Part shown: positions 59,601 through 64,000 of the stretch, piece by piece
Position numbering within the stretch: the stretch's first letter is position 1
How the letters are laid out: every line of letters starts with the position of its first letter
Source: Asterella californica
Taxonomy: Eukaryota > Streptophyta > Marchantiopsida > Marchantiales > Aytoniaceae
Length of the DNA: 64,000 bases
Reading direction: 5' to 3'
Assembly: GCA_036924285.1 (NCBI GenBank)
Contig: JAYKYS010000015.1
Span: 8,742,001-8,806,000 of the forward strand
Position numbers and translations under genes: made by a program
Notes under the pieces: generated by a model
The model's input: only the letters and a program-made list of their open reading frames with translations
Told to the model about the DNA's origin: nothing
Databases searched by the model: none

Positions 59601-60840
59601 AGGGAAAACCGCTTGCATGTGGAGGTGTAGCTTTTCTCTCCTTGGTGGTGGTTCCTTCTGTTTCCTCGTGGTAGATGCATAAGTAGGATCGAAGAATAGG
59701 AATTCGGACTGCTGCACATCCGTACACATTTTTCGGTGTAGACGGAGATACATTACACATTCTACACAAGAGAGACGCACGGAGTACACTAGTAGTTGTT
59801 GGTATACACTACTGTGCGCACACACACTACACCCGATGTTAGAGACATACGAATAGATTGAGATTATACCGGAGGGGTCTGCATGCTCGTTACCAGCAGT
59901 GGTTCGAAGATGTAGATAGAGATAGTGGACAGTTTAGGAACAGGGAACGACATCCTCGTGCAGTCCTGTTGGCTAGACTGGTGTGTCGAGGAGTACGAGC
60001 AAGAAGTAGAGGGAGTGAGCTTCCCAATGTCAATGTGACTTCTTGTCTGGGAATGGATTGTGCATGAGAAGCGTTCTTCTTGAGTGGCGGTGACTGTCAG
60101 CAGTTGTGCTGATTCGCAGCTTGGCTCGTCCAGTAGAGCACTTCGGATCTACGTACGGACGGTCTTATGGGTAAGAGATCCCAGAAGACAGAGTAGTCGG
60201 AGCAGCGAGAGAAGAAGAAAGAAGTCTTCTTCTCACAGCAGAAGACGACATCCTCAAGTAGAAGACGGTGCAACTGTACACACGTTTGTTGTCTTCCTCC
60301 CCAAACTATTACAAGCAGGGATGGCTTGTTAGTCAGGATCCGGACTAGAAGCATGTCGGAATCTTAATTTCTCCTTTTCATCTTGTTTTTCTCTTGTTTG
60401 GATTTTCTCTTCTTCCCCATCTTCTTACCTTCTTCTAGTGAGCTTCCGAGACTTCTATTGAGCTTCCGTGAAGGTGAATGTCGTTGTAGTGCTGCAGGAA
60501 GACCATTTTCGTAGGCAGAAGCCTGGGAAGGCTACAGGGGGCATACACCCTATGATTAATCTAACCCGTTGGAATGTGAGAGAGAGAGCAAGGTGTAACA
60601 GCCGTTGCTAGTCGACTTCTGCGAAGCAGGAGCAGTCTTCTGGAGGTGTGAGAAGCCGAGTTGAACCCCCAGAAGCCGAGAATTGCTTCGGGAAGACGGT
60701 ACTGAGAAGACGGAAGAAGTGACCTGGAAGCAGGAAGCGTCTTCCAGAGCTTCTCTGTGAATAGTTGTATGATATTTTAGTTAGTAGTTGTTTGTTTAGG
60801 TCCAAAGTACCTTTTGGCGAGTATGGAAGACGCGATTTCT
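56700..60840 (+). mobile_element. GAAGAC-rich gag-only element (non-autonomous retroelement?)
   Basis: A 4.1-kb block set apart by GC-richer composition and by about 43 occurrences of GAAGAC or GTCTTC. It contains one long, damaged ORF (57151-59468) with no pol. Part of that ORF recurs at 31343-31711, so it belongs to a multi-copy family. Near the right end, CTCTGTGGGAACGATATT (about 60920) resembles a motif seen near LTR ends of some plant Gypsy elements. LTRs, primer site and polypurine tract were not identified, so the element type and exact ends are uncertain. Confidence 0.6.
57151..59468 (+). pseudogene. Gag-like ORF of the GAAGAC-rich element (broken by 3 stops and a frameshift)
   Basis: From ATG 57151 one frame runs through TGA 57454, TAG 57895 and TAG 58780 to a stop at 58936. 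From about 58900 the coding texture continues in another frame to 59468. The N-terminal part (LLEEVWAALPPRNRVLAKAG; FLEAIWEGVPINWGTFFHVY; HLTPFFCYLYVAKGDLTEDQ) is globular and recalls N-terminal domains of plant retroelement proteins. A Ser/acidic and basic linker comes next. A long coiled coil (about 58400-58780, e.g. QLRKSNQELQARLQQRDQEV) and an acidic Glu/Ala/Ser-rich tail follow. No zinc knuckle, protease or RT. The layout suits a structural (gag-like) protein, but I cannot name the family. Confidence 0.6.
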
Positions 60841-62534
60841 AGACAAAACCCGTGTGTTTGTGTGTTTGAACAGATCTTCGAACTTAGAGCAGCGTTACTT
60901 GTGCAAATCCTCTGTGGGAACGATATTTTGTATACTAAATGAGCAAAAGGAGTAATCCTGCGACACTACATATATTCATGAGAGCATATCTCTGTCTTAT
61001 TCTTTCAGAGCGCATGCTTTCATTTTGTGATTATTCTTTCTCTAGATCCGAATGCAACTTATGGTTCTCTTAATATTTCACATTTATACAATAATTTTGA
61101 TTACTATTTTAATTTATTCTAAAATATTTAGTTAACATATAGACATTTTTCTATAACCTAATCAAGAACGTAAGAACACACAATATAAAGAAAAATCAAA
61201 TGATATTTTTAAAATATTCTTTGATTCCATATCAGTCGAAAACCTGTCCACTCGTTGTATTCTGTCTTTCATACTCCGCTTATTTCTTTACCTCGGCCAG
61301 AAGTGCATGTTGCATGTATATTTTGCTCTTCACGCATTTTCAACGTTGAGTTTTGGTCTTATGAATATTTAAATTGGTCCATAATTGTATACACAATTAT
61401 TTTCTGATAAATTATGGTTTTCTTCTTTCCTCTCGTAAATTTTTTCTCTTAACTTTGACACCCTTGTTGATTAGTTAACATATGTTAATGGTAATGTTGA
61501 TTAATTAATGTCCAGGGTAAAAGTTGTACTGAATCAAAGGTTATCCAAGGACATGAACGTGAATATGTTTATCTCGATCATCTATCGCTTTTTCTAACGA
61601 ATAATTTGTTGTCATGTATAAGTTCCTTCTGTTCACTACTTACCCGACTTCTCAAAATTCCAGAAAGTTGAGAATACAAAGAATGCGGTTAGCCCCGAGC
61701 ACTGGATTACTTAGCATTTTCCCAGAATCAGAAATTGCCGTCGATTACCGCAGAGATATTCAGGGGTGAAATACGACAGGAAGTCAACCGGAAAGCGCTC
61801 CAGAGAAGGAATCGAATGCGCTACCATTTAAAGTATGGTAACTGACTACGTACGGAGTACAGGACACGAGTTGCTCTGCAACGGAATGCCAGAGTCACTA
61901 CCGGTAGAGCGCGCGAACCATTGGTACAATTGGTTGAGATTCTTTAGGAAGCCGTGTATCAGAGGACTGTTTCTCGTTATCCATTTGCATGACGGTTTCA
62001 AAGGAGAAGGACAAATAAAAATTATTATCTTTAGTCTATTTTAATTCCGTGTTAATCATTTTTGTGTCTTTAAAAGTAAACTTGTATGTATCTCTTGAGC
62101 GAGTTGAAATCTCTTTCATACTAAATCAAAGAGTGATCTGAACCTATATATACTTTCCATCTCCAAACAAAACCAACAGAATTGTTCTCAAAGAGCGATA
62201 TGAAATAGATGAATGGGTGAACTCGACTGCTATGCCTCATCACATTTTCCGAGTAAATGATCGAAGTTCTCTATTAGCACATTCAAAAAGCATGATCAAC
62301 CATCTTCGGGATACTTTTGCTTTTCTGGTTATGGAAAAGATTCAGATATTAAACGGAAAATATATATTCAAGTGTTAAATAATAACTGGACTACAGGTGC
62401 GAGACGGTCTAAACATAACCCATAAGTGAAACACTTACTGATGCATCGTTGAGACTAGAAGAATGACAATATGAATAATAAAACAATTAAATTTATTACC
62501 TAGTTTTTTTAATAAAAAATTAAATAAAAATCTG
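60841..62534. other. AT-rich spacer without recognised gene
   Basis: About 1.7 kb. The part near 61690-61960 is less AT-rich and contains the stem TACCAT/ATGGTA but matches no RNA I can place. The frame 61835-62044 lacks any motif. Confidence 0.4.
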
Positions 62535-62581
62535 GCTTGCTGCCCTCTTCCATCTTCGGATGGAAGGTGAAATAAGCAAGC
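62535..62581. repeat. Stem-loop of the CTTCC/GGAAG family, copy 3, with TTCG loop
   Basis: Inner arms CTTCCATC (62547-62554) and GATGGAAG (62559-62566) close a TTCG tetraloop. Outer arms GCTTGCT (62535-62541) and AGCAAGC (62575-62581) extend it. TTCG is an exceptionally stable tetraloop in RNA. Design and core match the stems at 36602 and 44893. Confidence 0.8.
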
Positions 62582-64000
62582 ATAACGGCCACGCTGTGGG
62601 TCGCCTCCCGCCTATTCGTGTTATTACTCAACCGGATTTATTTGGTACCTGCTCTTGCATACGTATCTGCTTGGACTATTCCAGTGATTCCTTTATTTAG
62701 TTATTTGAATATCCTCACAAGATGGAGGACAGCTGAAAACTGCAGTGCATTCCCGTTAACGCTGTACGGAAAGTACGGTACACAGGCGAACATGGCACGC
62801 AAAAGGACATTAGGGACTACAATATACGACGTCACAACTTTGGCTTGTTCCGAACTAGGGTAACCCAAACGCGACACGGAGAAGTAGGTCAGGTTGCTAG
62901 AACAATGTTCGCGTCGCGGGCAACCGAGATCGCGACTGGACTTGGAGCGGCCGGGTCCTTCCAGCCATCTCAACAGAAGGTCAAAAGAAGGAGAAGTCCG
63001 CGACAGGTAGAAGTGACGTGCCACCAACACGTAGGTGGTGACAGTTGTGAACTACCGACATGCAAATAAGTTTCTCGGCCCGACGATAAGCAACTCACGA
63101 CCTTTACATGCAACGATGAGAGATCTCCAACCGTCGCGATTAGTACCAGGACGGCTGACTATAGATTGCGACCACTTTCGAGAAATGCCGCGCTGATAGG
63201 TCAGGGAACCGGACCGGACGAGACGGCTAGACACTGCAGGGATAGACACCGAGTGTCGCTGTGGAAGGCAAACCGGGCGTGTCAGGGAAAGGCAGTGGGA
63301 CTGGATGGACTGTACGGAAGATAGAGAACAACACACGAAGAGGAGGCAGCAGCAGAACAAGGGGAACAAGGAACAGGTAAAATGCAGGACGACTAAGCAA
63401 CAGGCAGGTGTGGGAGCTGAGGAACAAGAAGAAGGGCGATACGACGGCTCTTCATCCCCCTGGTGCTTCCCCACGAGTAGGACCAGTACTGTAGTGGAGA
63501 GTGGAGAAGAGGAGGAGGAGGAAGAGGTTCGTTTGTGTGGTTTGAGCTAGCGCAGGTGGAAGCCCGTGGAACAGGGGTGTCGTGACGGCAGGCAGGGGAG
63601 CGAGCAGGGGAGCGAGCAGAAAGGCCAGAGAGAGGAGAGAGGGAGTGGGGGCTGCCGCGTCCTGGACGGTGGTGTTCCGATAATTGAACGAGGTTTTGAG
63701 GAGCATCACATGCAGCGCAGTCCAGCCGTGAGGAATTTCATTCGATAGAGATTCGAGTGGTGAAAGGGCGAAAGAGTTGTTACAGATGGGGACTGATGCC
63801 TCTGTATATGAATTAGACGACGAATTATGATGATGAGGATGATGTTACAGCAGGAGGAGGAAGGGACAGGCCTCGGAGGCGGAGGACAGACGACAGGGAA
63901 GAGAAGTTGAGCCTGTCCCAGTTCGAATTATGCAATGCTGCCTCGTTGTAAGCCTCTTTCTTCTCGGTGAGCTGCGCTGTTGGGTTGAACTGGACGGCGT
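62582..64000. other. GC-richer right end without recognised gene
   Basis: Composition changes to GC-rich and, from about 63560, to GA-rich. Frames on both strands (62618-62863, 62845-63069, 63474-63052) have no recognisable domain. The rise in GC resembles the leaders of the HLB1-like and CYP28 genes, so a promoter or first exon of a gene beyond 64000 is possible. Confidence 0.3.

Noticed and set aside
61680..61960. Possible ribosomal RNA piece (GGGGTGAAATAC)
   Set aside because: Only a dozen bases resemble the conserved rRNA GGTGAAAT region and the neighbouring conserved stretches are absent.
1..64000. CRISPR arrays, operons, bacterial-type systems
   Set aside because: Intron-containing plant genes and LTR elements show a eukaryotic nuclear context, and no regularly spaced repeats were seen.

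Overview
The window looks like nuclear DNA of a green plant in the streptophyte lineage. An alga or bryophyte grade is my guess, not proven. The evidence is three intron-rich genes with plant relatives (TAF5, an HLB1-like TPR protein, and the chloroplast cyclophilin CYP28), plant-type LTR retrotransposons (one primed by initiator tRNA-Met, with a chromodomain remnant), PIF/Harbinger and other transposon wreckage, and a block of plant-mitochondrial gene pieces (nad3, nad6, rps3, group II maturase). Introns are GT-AG and mostly 100-600 bp. Spacer DNA is AT-rich and full of decayed elements.

Layout. 1-6493 (minus): TAF5, a TFIID/SAGA scaffold subunit. I could join 17 exons in one reading frame from the LisH start to the sixth WD40 unit. 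Only the C-terminus runs off the left edge. 6494-11959: AT-rich spacer with a perfect hairpin and one copy of an unidentified coding family. 11960-16743: a decayed Ty3/Gypsy chromovirus with both LTRs, primer site, gag, RT-RNase H, integrase and chromodomain remnants. 17975-23460: a mosaic of mitochondrial fragments joined in non-native order and laced with inverted duplications. 23461-31340: decayed transposons, including one resembling the DUF7869 group that is split by a GC-richer insertion of about 1.1 kb. 31343-35400: a chimeric Gypsy element in which a 369-bp piece of another element's gag-like ORF is fused to RT, RNase H and integrase.

37655-42959 (plus): a complete 14-exon gene of about 605 codons for an HLB1-like protein with TPR units and a C-terminal PH-like part. 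46876-48650 (minus): a complete 3-exon CYP28-type chloroplast cyclophilin of 378 codons. This gene lies between two oppositely oriented copies of a ~330-bp stem-loop-rich repeat (44963-45295 and 50422-50750). 52349-53456: a decayed PIF/Harbinger transposase. 54009-54346: another copy of the unidentified family. 56700-60840: a gag-only element with a striking excess of the hexamer GAAGAC/GTCTTC. 60841-64000: spacer with one strong hairpin and a GC-rich end in which I recognise no gene.

The three host genes belong to unrelated processes (transcription initiation, trans-Golgi/actin traffic, chloroplast protein folding) and do not form an operon or cluster. The more unusual content lies in the mobile and repeated DNA: the GAAGAC-rich element and its stop-start junction shared by two copies, the three-copy unknown family, the inverted repeat pair around CYP28, and the scrambled mitochondrial block. 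All homology statements come from reading translations by eye; no database search was possible.
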